Origin: Bacteriovoracaceae bacterium UBA6200
GTDB taxonomy: Bacteria > Bdellovibrionota > Bacteriovoracia > Bacteriovoracales > Bacteriovoracaceae
Length of the DNA: 64,000 nucleotides
Reading direction: 5' to 3'
Assembly (NCBI GenBank): GCA_002422605.1
Contig: DISW01000006.1
Coordinates: 68,665 to 132,664 of the forward strand
In this document: positions 16,545 to 25,725 of the stretch, piece after piece
Position numbering within the stretch: the stretch's first letter is position 1
Layout: each line of letters begins with the position of its first letter
The notes under the pieces: model-generated
Told to the model about the DNA's origin: nothing
Seen by the model: only the letters and a program-made list of their open reading frames with translations
Database searches by the model: none
Program-made: the position numbers and the translations under genes

Positions 16545-18887
16545 ATGGCTTCACAGACACTTGATCCAAACGCAATGATTTTTTGCACAACTAAGCTCGG
16601 GATTACCCCGACCAAAGTCATGGCAACTTGTAAGCTCCTTTTTGAAGAAGAATGCACCATTCCTTTTATTTCCCGATATCGTAAAGAAGCTACAGGCGGT
16701 CTGGATGAGGTTCAGATCCGTGATATCCAGGAAGCTTATAACGAATACGTTGAAACTGAAAAACGTCGGGCCTATGTACTAGAGGCCATCAAGAAGATGG
16801 AGGCTTTAACTCCTGAACTTGAAAGACAAATCAAAGCTGCCGCAACTCTGACTCAATTAGAAGATATTTACGCTCCTTATAAGTCGAAGAAAAAAACCAA
16901 GGCCATGATCGCAAAAGAAAATGGTCTAGAGCCATTATCGGAAATGATTTTAAAAGGCGACAAAGATGTCCGCACTTTAATCTCTGAGCTTGAAGAGAAG
17001 TTCGTAAAACCAAGTGAAGGTAAAGTAAAAGATGTTCAAGACGCTATCAATGGCGCTTGCGATATTATCATGGAAACATTCTCCCATCAGTTGGAGCTTA
17101 AAGAAAAAATCCGTCGAACTTTCTGGGACAGCGGTGTGATGAAAGCTTCTCTCCGTAAAGATGGGGATAAAGTGGAAGATGCTCCAAAGTTTAAGGACTT
17201 CTTTGAGTTCTCTGAACCGCTGGCGAAAATTAAAGACCCAAAATCTTCTCACCGATATATGGCGATGAGACGGGGTATGAACTTAAAAGTTCTTAAAGTT
17301 GATGCTGAAATTGTTCCGGAAGTCGGAATCGGTCTTATTGAGCAGGAGTTTTTTCCTACGAAAGAAAGACTCGCCAATTATGAAATTCTTAAAAAGTGTG
17401 CTGAAAAATCATTCACCAATTACATCCAGCCCTCACTTGATCTGGAAGTTAAAAATGAGTTAAAGAAAATCGCCGACAGTGCGGCCATTTCTGTCTTTGG
17501 TGTGAACCTTAAAAACCTTCTCTTACAGCCATATTTAGGTTCTAAAGCCGTTTTAGGGATTGATCCTGGTGTAAGGACGGGTTGTAAGGTTGTGATCGTT
17601 GATCAGACCGGAAAATTCATGGGCGACCATGTGGTTTATCCTCATGAGCCAAAAAATGATAAAGTAGGGGCCGCTCAAATCCTCACTAAGATGATTGATA
17701 TGTTCCAGGTTGAATATATTGCTATTGGAAATGGAACTTATGGCCGTGAGACTCTGGATTTCGTTGAAACTCACATCCCGCAGGTAAAAGAAGGAAAAGT
17801 TAAAGCGACCATGATCTCCGAGGCCGGAGCTTCCATTTATTCGGCTTCAGATATTGCCCGTGCTGAATTTCCTGATAAAGACGTAACCGTTCGCGGTGCT
17901 ATTTCCATTGCCCGAAGATTTCAGGATCCGCTCGCTGAATTAGTGAAGATTGATCCAAAATCAATTGGGGTGGGTCAGTACCAGCACGATGTGAATCAGG
18001 TTCAACTTAAAAACAATCTTGAAGCGGTTGTAGAATCATGTGTGAACTTCGTAGGCGTAGATTTAAATACAGCTTCTGCCCCACTCCTTTCCTACGTATC
18101 AGGGATTGGCCCGACAGTTGCCCAGAACGTTGTTAAGTTCCGCGATACTAATGGTGGATTCAAGTCACGTAATGATCTTTTAAAAGTATCCCGCTTTACT
18201 CAAAAAGTTTTTGAACAGTCGGCAGGATTTCTTCGTATCTACAATGGCCCTCATCCATTAGATGGAACATTCATCCATCCTGAGCGCTACCCAGTTCTTG
18301 AAGAATGGGTAAAATCCAAAAAGAAAGACCTTAAAGATCTATTGGACGATGATACTCTTCAAAATGAACTCTCAAATGACAAGGTCCTTAAAGATCAAAT
18401 CGGCGAGATGACCTTAGTTGATATTGTTAAATGCCTTAAAGCACCTACCCAGGATCCACGGACTACATTTAAATCCGTTGAATTTACCAAAGGAATTTCG
18501 GATCTAAAGGATTTGAAAATCGGCCAATGGTATCAGGGACAGGTAACGAACATCACTATGTTTGGTGCTTTCGTTGATATTGGTATTAAAGAAAATGGTC
18601 TTCTGCATATCTCGGAAATGAGTGATACCTTCGTAGAAAATGCGATGGATGTCTTAAAAGTTGGCCAGGAATTAAAAGTACGGGTCCTTGGTATCGATAT
18701 GGACCGCCGTCGTATTTCTCTTTCTTGCAAGGCCGATTCACAGACTGAAGGAGTTACGGGAACTGGTGCAGGAGCTCCTCGCCGCGGAGGCGGAGGAGGT
18801 CAAAGACCTCAGCCTCAAATGCAATCTGGTCCACAATTTAAGAATAATGCATTCTCGGGATTGAAAAACCTACAACTTAAAAAGTAA
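16545..18887 (+). CDS. tex: Tex-family RNA-binding transcription accessory protein
   Basis: The 780-residue protein (AAGGAG upstream) matches Tex throughout. It has an N-terminal helical domain with ISRYRKEATGGLDE, a YqgF-like RNase H-fold domain (GIDPGVRTGCKVVIVD), helix-hairpin-helix segments (YVSGIGPTVAQNVVKFR) and a C-terminal S1 domain (GQVTNITMFGAFVDIGI) around residues 665-735. The extreme C-terminus is a Gly/Arg/Pro/Gln-rich tail. Tex binds RNA and transcription complexes and affects stress survival and gene expression in several bacteria. It is one of the most conserved genes in the window. A clear terminator follows seven bases after the stop. Confidence 0.95.
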   Translation: MASQTLDPNAMIFCTTKLGITPTKVMATCKLLFEEECTIPFISRYRKEATGGLDEVQIRDIQEAYNEYVETEKRRAYVLEAIKKMEALTPELERQIKAAATLTQLEDIYAPYKSKKKTKAMIAKENGLEPLSEMILKGDKDVRTLISELEEKFVKPSEGKVKDVQDAINGACDIIMETFSHQLELKEKIRRTFWDSGVMKASLRKDGDKVEDAPKFKDFFEFSEPLAKIKDPKSSHRYMAMRRGMNLKVLKVDAEIVPEVGIGLIEQEFFPTKERLANYEILKKCAEKSFTNYIQPSLDLEVKNELKKIADSAAISVFGVNLKNLLLQPYLGSKAVLGIDPGVRTGCKVVIVDQTGKFMGDHVVYPHEPKNDKVGAAQILTKMIDMFQVEYIAIGNGTYGRETLDFVETHIPQVKEGKVKATMISEAGASIYSASDIARAEFPDKDVTVRGAISIARRFQDPLAELVKIDPKSIGVGQYQHDVNQVQLKNNLEAVVESCVNFVGVDLNTASAPLLSYVSGIGPTVAQNVVKFRDTNGGFKSRNDLLKVSRFTQKVFEQSAGFLRIYNGPHPLDGTFIHPERYPVLEEWVKSKKKDLKDLLDDDTLQNELSNDKVLKDQIGEMTLVDIVKCLKAPTQDPRTTFKSVEFTKGISDLKDLKIGQWYQGQVTNITMFGAFVDIGIKENGLLHISEMSDTFVENAMDVLKVGQELKVRVLGIDMDRRRISLSCKADSQTEGVTGTGAGAPRRGGGGGQRPQPQMQSGPQFKNNAFSGLKNLQLKK

Positions 18888-18893
18888 TATTAA

Positions 18894-18921
18894 GGGGTCA
18901 CTTTGGTGGCCTCATTTTTTT
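18894..18921 (+). terminator. Rho-independent terminator of tex
   Basis: GGGGTCAC (18894-18901) pairs with GTGGCCTC (18906-18913), with two G-T wobbles, around a TTTG loop. A T tract at 18915-18921 follows. The tRNA-Arg gene begins three bases later, so the element separates the two transcripts. Confidence 0.75.
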
Positions 18922-18923
18922 GT

Positions 18924-18999
18924 CACCCTATAGTTTAACTGGATAAAACGGGGACTTCCTAAGTCTCTGATCCTGGTTCAAGTCCGGGTGGGGTGGCCA
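18924..18999 (+). tRNA. tRNA-Arg (anticodon CCT)
   Basis: A 76-nt cloverleaf folds cleanly: acceptor CACCCTA/TGGGGTG (one T-G wobble), D stem GTTT/AAAC, anticodon stem GGGAC/GTCTC with loop TTCCTAA, T arm CCTGG-TTCAAGT-CCGGG, discriminator G and encoded CCA. It decodes AGG. Because it starts directly after the tex terminator, its promoter would have to lie inside the tex 3' end or it depends on read-through. Confidence 0.92.
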
Positions 19000-19011
19000 C
19001 TTAAAATGATT

Positions 19012-19302
19012 TTATTTTTTAACTTCGAAAATTCCCATCTTAGTACTCCCCACATTCCCTTGTGGAGCTTTGCCAGAAAGAGAACCTGGAACAGCAAGAA
19101 ATAGTCTTGGGATCTGCCCTAAGAATTCATTCCAATTTCTATATTTGTAAGCGAGAAGAAACATCTTCCAATGAACGGAAAGATGAGGCAGGGCCTTAGG
19201 CTGAGCGATTAAATGGGCCTCTTCTAACAGAGACATGGCCTTTTCATAATTCAATAATTTAGTAGCTTCAAATTCTTTTAGTTTTATTTCTAGTTCAAGC
19301 AT
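19012..19302 (-). CDS. DUF3703-family protein
   Basis: The 96-residue product matches the layout of DUF3703: an N-terminal helical segment with LLNYEKAMSLLEEAHLIAQP, a middle HLSVHWKMFLLAYKYRNWNE, then GQIPRLFLAVPGSLSGKAPQGNVG. The function of the family is unknown; members are small cytoplasmic proteins with a conserved His and a Gly-Asn pair near the C-terminus. The ATG at 19302 is preferred to a GTG nine bases upstream because GAGGTGG is better spaced. It lies 27 bases downstream of the DEAD-box helicase stop region in the same direction and may be co-transcribed with it. Confidence 0.75.
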   Translation of the reverse strand: MLELEIKLKEFEATKLLNYEKAMSLLEEAHLIAQPKALPHLSVHWKMFLLAYKYRNWNEFLGQIPRLFLAVPGSLSGKAPQGNVGSTKMGIFEVKK

Positions 19303-19329
19303 CTCTACCACCTCTAGAAAAATCCTAAC

Positions 19330-20619
19330 TTATTTTTTCTTTTTTTTCTTATTGTTTTTAAAGCCTGGATGATTTTTTGCGACAACTACTTTTTGTCTTT
19401 TAGAATGATCAAGGAATGCAGCTTTCTCCTGACTCTGCCCGGGAGTAGGGGCCTTCTTTGAAATAATAGGTCCACCCTGAAGCCAGGGTCCGGGAGCTTC
19501 TTTTGTACCTTTGAAACTTTCAGAAGGAATAACCAAACGGATTAATTTTTGAATTTGCTCCAGTATCGGTTTTTCGCTCTCATCACAAAACGATATGGCC
19601 TGTCCCTTCTCACCTGCCCTCCCGGTTCTTCCAATCCGGTGAACATAGTTTTGGGCTTCCATAGGAAACTCAAAATTGATGACATGACTGATTCCCGGAA
19701 CATCTAGTCCACGGGCCGCAATGTCGGTGGCAATGAGAATTCTAAGTCCCCCATCTTTAAAATGACGAAGGGCCTGTTCACGGTCTTTTTGATTTTTATC
19801 ACCGTGAAAAACTCCTGAGGCCAGACGATTAAAGCGAAGATACTCTTTAACTTTATCGGCCATTTCTTTGGTCTTAGTGAAAACTACGACTAGATCGCGC
19901 TTCTCTTCTTTTAAGATCTTTTTTAAGAGTTGAAACTTATCAATGCTTTTACAAAAATAAACTTTCTGCTCAATTTTTGTAACAACAGAGTTGGTAGGGT
20001 TGACCTCAACACGTTTAGGATCGACCAGGAGTTTTGCTGCTAAGTCGTTTACGTTTTTTGCCATGGTAGCAGAGAAGAACAAGTTCTGCTTTTTAAGAGG
20101 CAAATATGAATTGATTTCATCAATATCATCTTTAAATCCCATATCAAGCATACGATCTGCTTCATCGAGTACCAGGGTTTCAACATTTTTCAGTTGAACC
20201 TTTCGCTGTTTAATCAGATCCAGAAGACGACCAGGGGTCGCCACCAGGATTTGAACCCCAGCTCTCAGATTAGTCTCTTGTTCTTTCTGATCGACTCCTC
20301 CATAAAGAGCAAAACTAGAAATCCCTAGTCCTTCACCATACTGATCAAAGCTGGTTTGAATTTGTGTGGCCAATTCTCTGGTAGGAACCAAAACCAAAGT
20401 TCGTATGCCTTTACCTTCAGTAGAGTTCAATTTTTGAAGCAATGGAAGGCAGAAGGCCCCAGATTTACCAGTTCCCGTTTGTGCCAGGGCCATAAGGTCA
20501 TATCCCTCTAAAATGAGTGGAATCGCCCCGCTTTGAATTTTAGTGGGACGTTCGTAACCTAGCTTCTTTAAATTTTTAAGGAGCGGTTCAATCAATAATA
20601 GAGAAGAGAATGTAGACAT
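19330..20619 (-). CDS. DEAD-box RNA helicase, RhlE-like
   Basis: All core motifs are visible in 429 residues: Q-motif region (GYERPTKIQSGAIP), Walker A AQTGTGKS, PTRELA, TPGRLLD, DEAD in VLDEADRMLD, SAT, and in the second RecA domain VFTKTKEMA, ATDIAARGLDVPGI and HRIGRTGR. The C-terminus is a basic tail ending in a run of lysines (about 405-429), which is typical of RhlE-type proteins and likely adds RNA affinity. Such enzymes unwind short RNA duplexes in ribosome assembly and RNA decay using ATP. The downstream DUF3703 gene is close enough to share the transcript. Confidence 0.93.
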   Translation of the reverse strand: MSTFSSLLLIEPLLKNLKKLGYERPTKIQSGAIPLILEGYDLMALAQTGTGKSGAFCLPLLQKLNSTEGKGIRTLVLVPTRELATQIQTSFDQYGEGLGISSFALYGGVDQKEQETNLRAGVQILVATPGRLLDLIKQRKVQLKNVETLVLDEADRMLDMGFKDDIDEINSYLPLKKQNLFFSATMAKNVNDLAAKLLVDPKRVEVNPTNSVVTKIEQKVYFCKSIDKFQLLKKILKEEKRDLVVVFTKTKEMADKVKEYLRFNRLASGVFHGDKNQKDREQALRHFKDGGLRILIATDIAARGLDVPGISHVINFEFPMEAQNYVHRIGRTGRAGEKGQAISFCDESEKPILEQIQKLIRLVIPSESFKGTKEAPGPWLQGGPIISKKAPTPGQSQEKAAFLDHSKRQKVVVAKNHPGFKNNKKKKKK

Positions 20620-20657
20620 GGCCTCAAGATCAATCGCGAGTGGTCAGAAGTCAAGAT

Positions 20658-21002
20658 TTAGTTGTCATCCAAGGTTTTCAGGGCTTCTTCCAAAGAGTTT
20701 CTTAGCTCTTTTTCACGAATGATTCCTTTCTCTAACAGCATGGCCTTCAGATCTTTGTTTAATCCTACCAGATAAAGTTTTTTGGTCTTTCTCACTTCTT
20801 GTTGTAACAGGGCCAAATCCCGGGTTGCTGCCAGTTCAACATTAGTTACATCCTTAAAATGGATTAAGATATGTTTAGCAGCATCTTTCGAGATGTCTTC
20901 CAAAGACTTAAAGAGAGCGTCTTTAGCGGCCCTACCAATCTTTCCCTTCAAGGAAAGAATCATTAAGTTGTTGCTTGAAATGCATTTATATTCGAAGTCC
21001 AT
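20658..21002 (-). CDS. STAS-domain protein (anti-anti-sigma-like)
   Basis: From the ATG at 21002 (GAGG seven bases upstream) the product is 114 residues, entirely a STAS fold. It runs from an N-terminal strand pair (ISSNNLMILSLKGKIG) through a central segment ILIHFKDVTNVELAATRDL to a C-terminal helix. In SpoIIAA/RsbV proteins the central segment ends in a DSS phosphorylation loop; here the corresponding place reads NVELAATRDL, with Thr as the only likely acceptor, so it may be non-phosphorylated. It could regulate a sigma factor or another signalling partner. No anti-sigma gene is adjacent. Confidence 0.78.
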   Translation of the reverse strand: MDFEYKCISSNNLMILSLKGKIGRAAKDALFKSLEDISKDAAKHILIHFKDVTNVELAATRDLALLQQEVRKTKKLYLVGLNKDLKAMLLEKGIIREKELRNSLEEALKTLDDN

Positions 21003-21135
21003 ATTTTTTCCTCGGCAGCATTGTTTCACACTCCGGGAAAAATTCATAGACTGGCCATAACTAAATGAAATACTTGAGTTTCAACTTAACGCATTTAAGT
21101 CCAGATGGAATGAATGTGGCCCATTTTTTTGGCAA

Positions 21136-22275
21136 TTAGCTCTCTTGAACGGGTAAAGCCTTGGAAGCTCTTGCTCCTAATTCTTTAAGATTTTCCATAC
21201 GATTTGCAAGGCTTCCCTTACCGCTTAGAATTCTTGAGCGAAGGTCATCAAAAGAATGCCCTACCTTTCTGATTTGCCCTTGCATGTGATCGAGTTCTTC
21301 TGCCACTCCGACAAACTTGTCGTAAAGAAGGCCAGCTTGACGAGCAATCTCTATTGCATTCTTGGTTTGTCTTTCTTGCTTCCAGATACTCGCAACAGTT
21401 CTAAGAGTAGCAAGCAGAGTTGATGGCCCAACCAGCATAATATTTTTTTCCCATGCATGTGAGAAAAGTTCATTATCTTTTTGCATGGCCAGCATGAAGG
21501 CGCCTTCAATAGGAACAAAGAGCATGACATAATCGGGAGTCGATAGCTTATCCAGCATATGATAATTCTTGGAAGACAGACCTTTGATGTGAGCATACAA
21601 AGAGTCCAGAAAATGAGAAAGATCTTCTTCTTGGCCTTCGTTCACATATCTTTCATAGGCCACAAGGCTTACTTTAGAATCAACGATGAGATGTTTGTTC
21701 TCCGGAAGATTAATAATCACATCCGGTTGTTGAGTGCGACCTTCTTCATCTTTGAGACCCATCTCTTTGCCCTGAAGAATGAATTCCTCACCGGCACGAA
21801 GTCCTGATGATTCTAATAATTTTTCAAGAATCATCTCCCCCCAATTACCCTGCATCTTCACATCACCTTTTAAAGCACGGGTGAGGTTCTCAGTTTCACT
21901 GCTCATTTTTTGACCGGTGAGAATGATTCTTTCTATTTCCGAATGAAGCTTAATTCTGTCTTTGGTATCTGTCAGATGCATCTCTTCTACCTTACGTTGA
22001 AAATCAGTCATCTTATCTTTAAAGGGATTAAGAAGCAGTTCCATTCCTCGAAGAGAATCCTCTCTAAAACGTTTGGACTTTTCTTCAAATATTTCCTGAG
22101 AAAGAGATTTTAATCTTAGTTCAAGCTTCTCAGAGGCTTCCAGATGGACCTTGTCCTGAATGGACAGTTTTTCTTTCAGAATGCCTAACTCAAGGAGCAT
22201 TTTTTGGGACCGAAAATGATAGATGGCCAAACCTAAAATGAGACCACCGATTGCTGCCAGAATGCCTGAAACCAT
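21136..22275 (-). CDS. rmuC: RmuC-family DNA recombination protein
   Basis: The 379-residue protein has an N-terminal membrane anchor (GILAAIGGLILGLAIYHF), a long coiled coil (about 25-140), then the conserved RmuC nuclease-like core: GNWGEMILEKLLESSGLR, QPDVIINLPENKHLIVDSKV, YVMLFVPIEGAFMLAM and LVGPSTLLATLRTVASIW. RmuC proteins limit recombination at inverted repeats and belong to the PD-(D/E)xK nuclease superfamily; the E, D and DSK positions are present. AAGGAG precedes the ATG. It is monocistronic as far as can be seen. Confidence 0.94.
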   Translation of the reverse strand: MVSGILAAIGGLILGLAIYHFRSQKMLLELGILKEKLSIQDKVHLEASEKLELRLKSLSQEIFEEKSKRFREDSLRGMELLLNPFKDKMTDFQRKVEEMHLTDTKDRIKLHSEIERIILTGQKMSSETENLTRALKGDVKMQGNWGEMILEKLLESSGLRAGEEFILQGKEMGLKDEEGRTQQPDVIINLPENKHLIVDSKVSLVAYERYVNEGQEEDLSHFLDSLYAHIKGLSSKNYHMLDKLSTPDYVMLFVPIEGAFMLAMQKDNELFSHAWEKNIMLVGPSTLLATLRTVASIWKQERQTKNAIEIARQAGLLYDKFVGVAEELDHMQGQIRKVGHSFDDLRSRILSGKGSLANRMENLKELGARASKALPVQES

Positions 22276-22368
22276 TATGTAACTCCTTGATAACTAATTA
22301 TTTCTTTTTTTTCACCGTCCCACAAGGTTTCACTCAGGATTAGTCAGCATGTAACCGATAAAAGCACT

Positions 22369-23367
22369 ATGAAATTTGCTTTCTTTCTATTCTTAATGAC
22401 ACTGCTTCCTGAAGCCTTTGCCCAGAGAGTGCAAAAAGCTTCATGTACCGATATTGATGTCAGGGAGGTAAATCCTGCGATTAAAAATAATAGTCGGCTT
22501 AAGGCACATTTCCAGACTCCCAGGAATCAGGATTCCATCGGGTGGTGCTACGCTTTTACCAGCGCAGATCTCATGAGTGTTAAACTGGGTGTTCCTGTTT
22601 CCGGCATGCATATTAGTACCATCTACAACAATCACATTCTCAACACACCTTCACTGCAAAAAGAAACTGATGAGGATAGAAACAGAAATCCTCAAAACTT
22701 TGCCTTTACTGATGTTTATGAAAGCGGAAGAGTTCAGGACGCGATTAAAGAAACCGTTTCTAAAGGCCGTATTTGCACTGAGAAGGGTCTTCCTTTTGAC
22801 GAGACTCACCCCAACCAGGTCCACGATCTGGTAAAGGCCCTGGAAGAATTAAAGCCTCAGGTGATTCTGAGTAACATGGACCGGGCAACCATTTGCCGGG
22901 AAATCAGCAGCATTGTTACCCCCTTTGTGGTCAGCGGTCAAAACATGACGGCCATTGCTGATTCCTTCGTAAAAGATAATTTAAATAAGACCATGACTCT
23001 TTTTGCGGATAATGCCTGTAAAGAATGGGTCAACAACATACCTGATATGGAAGTCAAAGTGGTCAGGAAGTCTACTGATCTGGAAGCTTTCATGAAAGAG
23101 GTAAACTTTAACATAGTCAAAGGGCGTCTCCAGACAGTTGATTATGACGTTAAACCCTTTACTGGTAGTGAGGGATTTCATTCCAGTATCATTCTGGGGA
23201 GACGTTGGAATAATGGCCGCTGTGAATACAATATTAGAAACAGCTGGGGCAAAAGCTGTGCTTCCTATGTGGCAGGCACTGATTGCAACAGAGAACAAGG
23301 TACATTTTGGGTAAGTGATGAACAACTATTTCAAGCTAGCGACAATATTCGTTATATTCCAAAGTAA
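22369..23367 (+). CDS. Exported papain-like cysteine protease
   Basis: The 332-residue protein starts with an export signal (FAFFLFLMTLLPEAFA). QDSIGWCYAFTSADL carries the papain-type nucleophile C60; GFHSSIILGRRW supplies the catalytic His; NIRNSWGKSC supplies the Asn with the NSWG signature of C1 peptidases. Several extra cysteines suggest disulphides. It should digest proteins outside the cytoplasm. There is no obvious inhibitory prodomain, since the Cys motif lies only about 40 residues after the signal. The following small gene starts inside its 3' end, so the two are probably co-expressed. Confidence 0.85.
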   Translation: MKFAFFLFLMTLLPEAFAQRVQKASCTDIDVREVNPAIKNNSRLKAHFQTPRNQDSIGWCYAFTSADLMSVKLGVPVSGMHISTIYNNHILNTPSLQKETDEDRNRNPQNFAFTDVYESGRVQDAIKETVSKGRICTEKGLPFDETHPNQVHDLVKALEELKPQVILSNMDRATICREISSIVTPFVVSGQNMTAIADSFVKDNLNKTMTLFADNACKEWVNNIPDMEVKVVRKSTDLEAFMKEVNFNIVKGRLQTVDYDVKPFTGSEGFHSSIILGRRWNNGRCEYNIRNSWGKSCASYVAGTDCNREQGTFWVSDEQLFQASDNIRYIPK

Positions 23368-23677
23368 TGTTTCCCTGGCCTGTGAAAAGGCCATACTGGA
23401 GCATCAAGGGAAAAAGATTGAGCTTTGTCACGACAAAGTCCAGGATCTTTATCTTTCAAAAAGCTGCCCCTCTCTCAAGGAATGTTTCTTTGATAAAAAA
23501 ATCACTCTCCAGTTTAATCCCAATCAGAGCCCGGGCTTCTCTCTTTGCTATCAGTTGGGTGGAGATGCCTTCTTCGGAATCGTTCGTGGAGTGAAGGATA
23601 AGATCCCCTTTTGTTCCAAGAATGGGCATTATGCAGATCAGGAAAGCCTTCTCCTACATTACCGCTCAAGTAAATGA
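23318..23677 (+). CDS. Small exported Cys-containing protein overlapping the papain-like gene
   Basis: The 119-residue product begins with an export signal (FKLATIFVIFQSNVSLA) followed by a Cys, then six or more further cysteines in the mature part (CEKAILEHQ, LCHDKV, SCPSLKECF, LCYQ, FCSKNG). The start at 23318 lies 50 bases inside the protease gene in another frame, and no strong ribosome site is seen, so expression probably depends on coupling. No family is recognised. By position it could be an inhibitor or chaperone of the protease, a pattern common for cysteine proteases; this is inference only. A GTG directly before the ATG is an alternative start. Confidence 0.65.
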   Translation: MNNYFKLATIFVIFQSNVSLACEKAILEHQGKKIELCHDKVQDLYLSKSCPSLKECFFDKKITLQFNPNQSPGFSLCYQLGGDAFFGIVRGVKDKIPFCSKNGHYADQESLLLHYRSSK

Positions 23678-23715
23678 CAATTGATCGGAATGCTCGTTTC
23701 CTTTAGAATCAAAGC

Positions 23716-24723
23716 ATGACGAAGAAAAAAAGTTCCCTGGAACTCACTGTTGGTGTCAATCAGGATCTTGCCCGCAAATTTCAGGAAGCGGCCCAAAAGA
23801 AAACTGACATTAAAGATTTCATTCAGGAATTCCTGGTGCAATTCCTTTCACCCGATACAAAAACCGCTTACATCAAAGACTTGAAATTCTTTTTTGATTT
23901 TTTGAAGTCCGGTGGAGTTTCAGTCGGGCATCCGGCCGAAATTCAAAGTTATCATTTCCAACTCTACCGTGATCACCTTCTGGAAAGAGGTTTATCCTCG
24001 GCCACCATAAACCGCCGACTGGTGTGCATAAGATCTTTCATGAAGTGGGCGATTGCTTCTAAACTGATTGATCATAATCCCCTTGATACAGTTAAACTTC
24101 CTAAAGTTCAGACTGAGTCCCCTACTGTGGCCTTCGATGACGATGAAGTTGTTCAGATGCTTAATGCCCCGGATCTTTCTACCCATAAAGGGAAGACTCA
24201 TCGTCTCATCATGGTTTTACTCTTTCATTTAGGACTCAGAAGATCAGAGCTTACTAATCTTAAAATGCATCAGATGGTTTATGACCGAACCCATCACGTC
24301 CTGAGGATTCAGGGAAAAGGTGATAAGTTAAGGCTTATCCCGCTCAACGAAACAGTTTATGAAGAGATTCAAATCTATCTCGCCCATTTAAATGATAATG
24401 ATATTTCTCTTGGTCCTGAGGACTTTCTGCTCCAGACGGAACTTAATACCCGTAATGTAAAGCCTATGGACGGCTCAACCATTTTCAGAGTCATCGGAAG
24501 GTACGCTAAGAAACTGGGAATCAACAAGTCTGTTTCCCCCCACTCTTGCCGGGCCACAGTGATTTCACATCTTCTTGATACTCAACATGCGGCAATCAGG
24601 GATGTGGCAACCTTTGCAGGTCACTCCAATATCACCACAACTGAGCGCTACGATAAAAGAAGAAAGAATCTCGATAAGAGTGCGGCCTACCAGGTAGACT
24701 TCTCTTTGAAAAAAGATGCTTAG
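23716..24723 (+). CDS. Tyrosine recombinase (XerC/XerD-like)
   Basis: The 335-residue protein has an N-terminal SAM-like DNA-binding domain (SPDTKTAYIKDLKFFFDFL, SSATINRRLVCIRSFMKWA) and a C-terminal catalytic domain with the R-K-H-R-H-Y set: R in LGLRRSELTNL, K in IQGKGDKLRLIP, SPHSCRATVISHLL with H and R, AGHSNITTTERYDKR with H and the Tyr nucleophile. About 40 extra N-terminal residues precede the core. It may resolve dimers or be an orphan integrase; no att sites, integron cassettes or phage genes are seen nearby. Its stop overlaps the facing gene's stop by four bases. Confidence 0.9.
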   Translation: MTKKKSSLELTVGVNQDLARKFQEAAQKKTDIKDFIQEFLVQFLSPDTKTAYIKDLKFFFDFLKSGGVSVGHPAEIQSYHFQLYRDHLLERGLSSATINRRLVCIRSFMKWAIASKLIDHNPLDTVKLPKVQTESPTVAFDDDEVVQMLNAPDLSTHKGKTHRLIMVLLFHLGLRRSELTNLKMHQMVYDRTHHVLRIQGKGDKLRLIPLNETVYEEIQIYLAHLNDNDISLGPEDFLLQTELNTRNVKPMDGSTIFRVIGRYAKKLGINKSVSPHSCRATVISHLLDTQHAAIRDVATFAGHSNITTTERYDKRRKNLDKSAAYQVDFSLKKDA

Positions 24724-25655
24724 GCTGACTTAAGGAAATTCTTTTGAAATTGATCACGAACCAGTTCTCGTGAAGTCTCAACAAAGCGCTGGATAGTTTT
24801 TATTCCCGAATTTTGACCGTCGATCACTTTTTGATAAGGAACAAAAAGAAAGACTTTTTTGTTCATGGAAAAATCAAAGCTCGACTGAACTGAAACATCG
24901 CCCATACGGCATAATATGGCATCGGAACTTTGGGCCGAATAAAGAAGATTATAAGAATAAGGCGCCAGATGCTTTCTTATATCTGTGACATTTGAAGCAT
25001 CGGGAAGATTCAGCATTTGCGAGTTGATCATAATTCGAATCATTTCCTCTTGTGAGAACTTTTTCAGATAGACATCAGAATCCATTGAGAAAAGCATTCC
25101 ATGAGATCCGAGTTGTTCTAATGAAACGAGTTGGCCTTCAGAAAATTGAGAACCATACTGAAAAAGCACTTTGCTTTTGAGCCTGATCCGAAAGTCTCTT
25201 CGAGGCAATTTTTCTTGCAGAAGATAAACCAATACAAAATCCCGATAGGTAGATTTATTGAAACACTCCGAGATAGACATGGCCTTATAGGGACCATTGC
25301 TAGAGAGAAATGAAACTTCTCTTGGTAAAAAAGGATCCATTACTTTTTGATTGAAAATATAGTTTTCATAAAGAGCATACATTGTGGTCTGCTCGATACT
25401 TTTACTTGATCTGATCCACACAGGAATTTGACTTAAACGTGAGAGAGCATTTTCTCGCAGCTTGAAGTCGTTCATGAGAATCTGGCCATTTTGAAGCTGC
25501 TTTTTAATGGCATCACATGTCTCATAAAAATCGGCCCAATGAAAAACCATCGCCCCATTATCACAAAGTGGAAATTCTTCACCCAAACTTTTCGCTAAGG
25601 GCGATTCATTTAAAAGATTAGATGAAAAAAGCTGGGTCACGGTCTGATTGCCCAT
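24720..25655 (-). CDS. Unrecognised protein with possible PilZ-like segment
   Basis: The 311-residue product starts at an ATG with GAGAGGA upstream. No family is recognised with confidence. Residues 185-225 (LPRRDFRIRLKSKVLFQYG then LVSLEQLGSHGMLFSMD) have the spacing of a PilZ domain: a basic RxxxR-like stretch followed about 20 residues later by a short strand with S and G. That would imply cyclic-di-GMP binding, but the second motif (usually D/NxSxxG) is imperfect, so the function may be lost. It has no signal peptide or membrane segment. It stands alone, between the facing recombinase and the lipid-metabolism operon. Confidence 0.6.
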   Translation of the reverse strand: MGNQTVTQLFSSNLLNESPLAKSLGEEFPLCDNGAMVFHWADFYETCDAIKKQLQNGQILMNDFKLRENALSRLSQIPVWIRSSKSIEQTTMYALYENYIFNQKVMDPFLPREVSFLSSNGPYKAMSISECFNKSTYRDFVLVYLLQEKLPRRDFRIRLKSKVLFQYGSQFSEGQLVSLEQLGSHGMLFSMDSDVYLKKFSQEEMIRIMINSQMLNLPDASNVTDIRKHLAPYSYNLLYSAQSSDAILCRMGDVSVQSSFDFSMNKKVFLFVPYQKVIDGQNSGIKTIQRFVETSRELVRDQFQKNFLKSA

Positions 25656-25725
25656 CGAAGTCCTCTCTATGAAAAGAACATTATCTTAACCTATCTCGGT
25701 CTTATGAAGGGAAATATGTACTAAA

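Noticed and set aside
23716..24723. Integron or genomic island based on the tyrosine recombinase
   Set aside because: No attachment repeats, cassettes or composition shift were seen around it.
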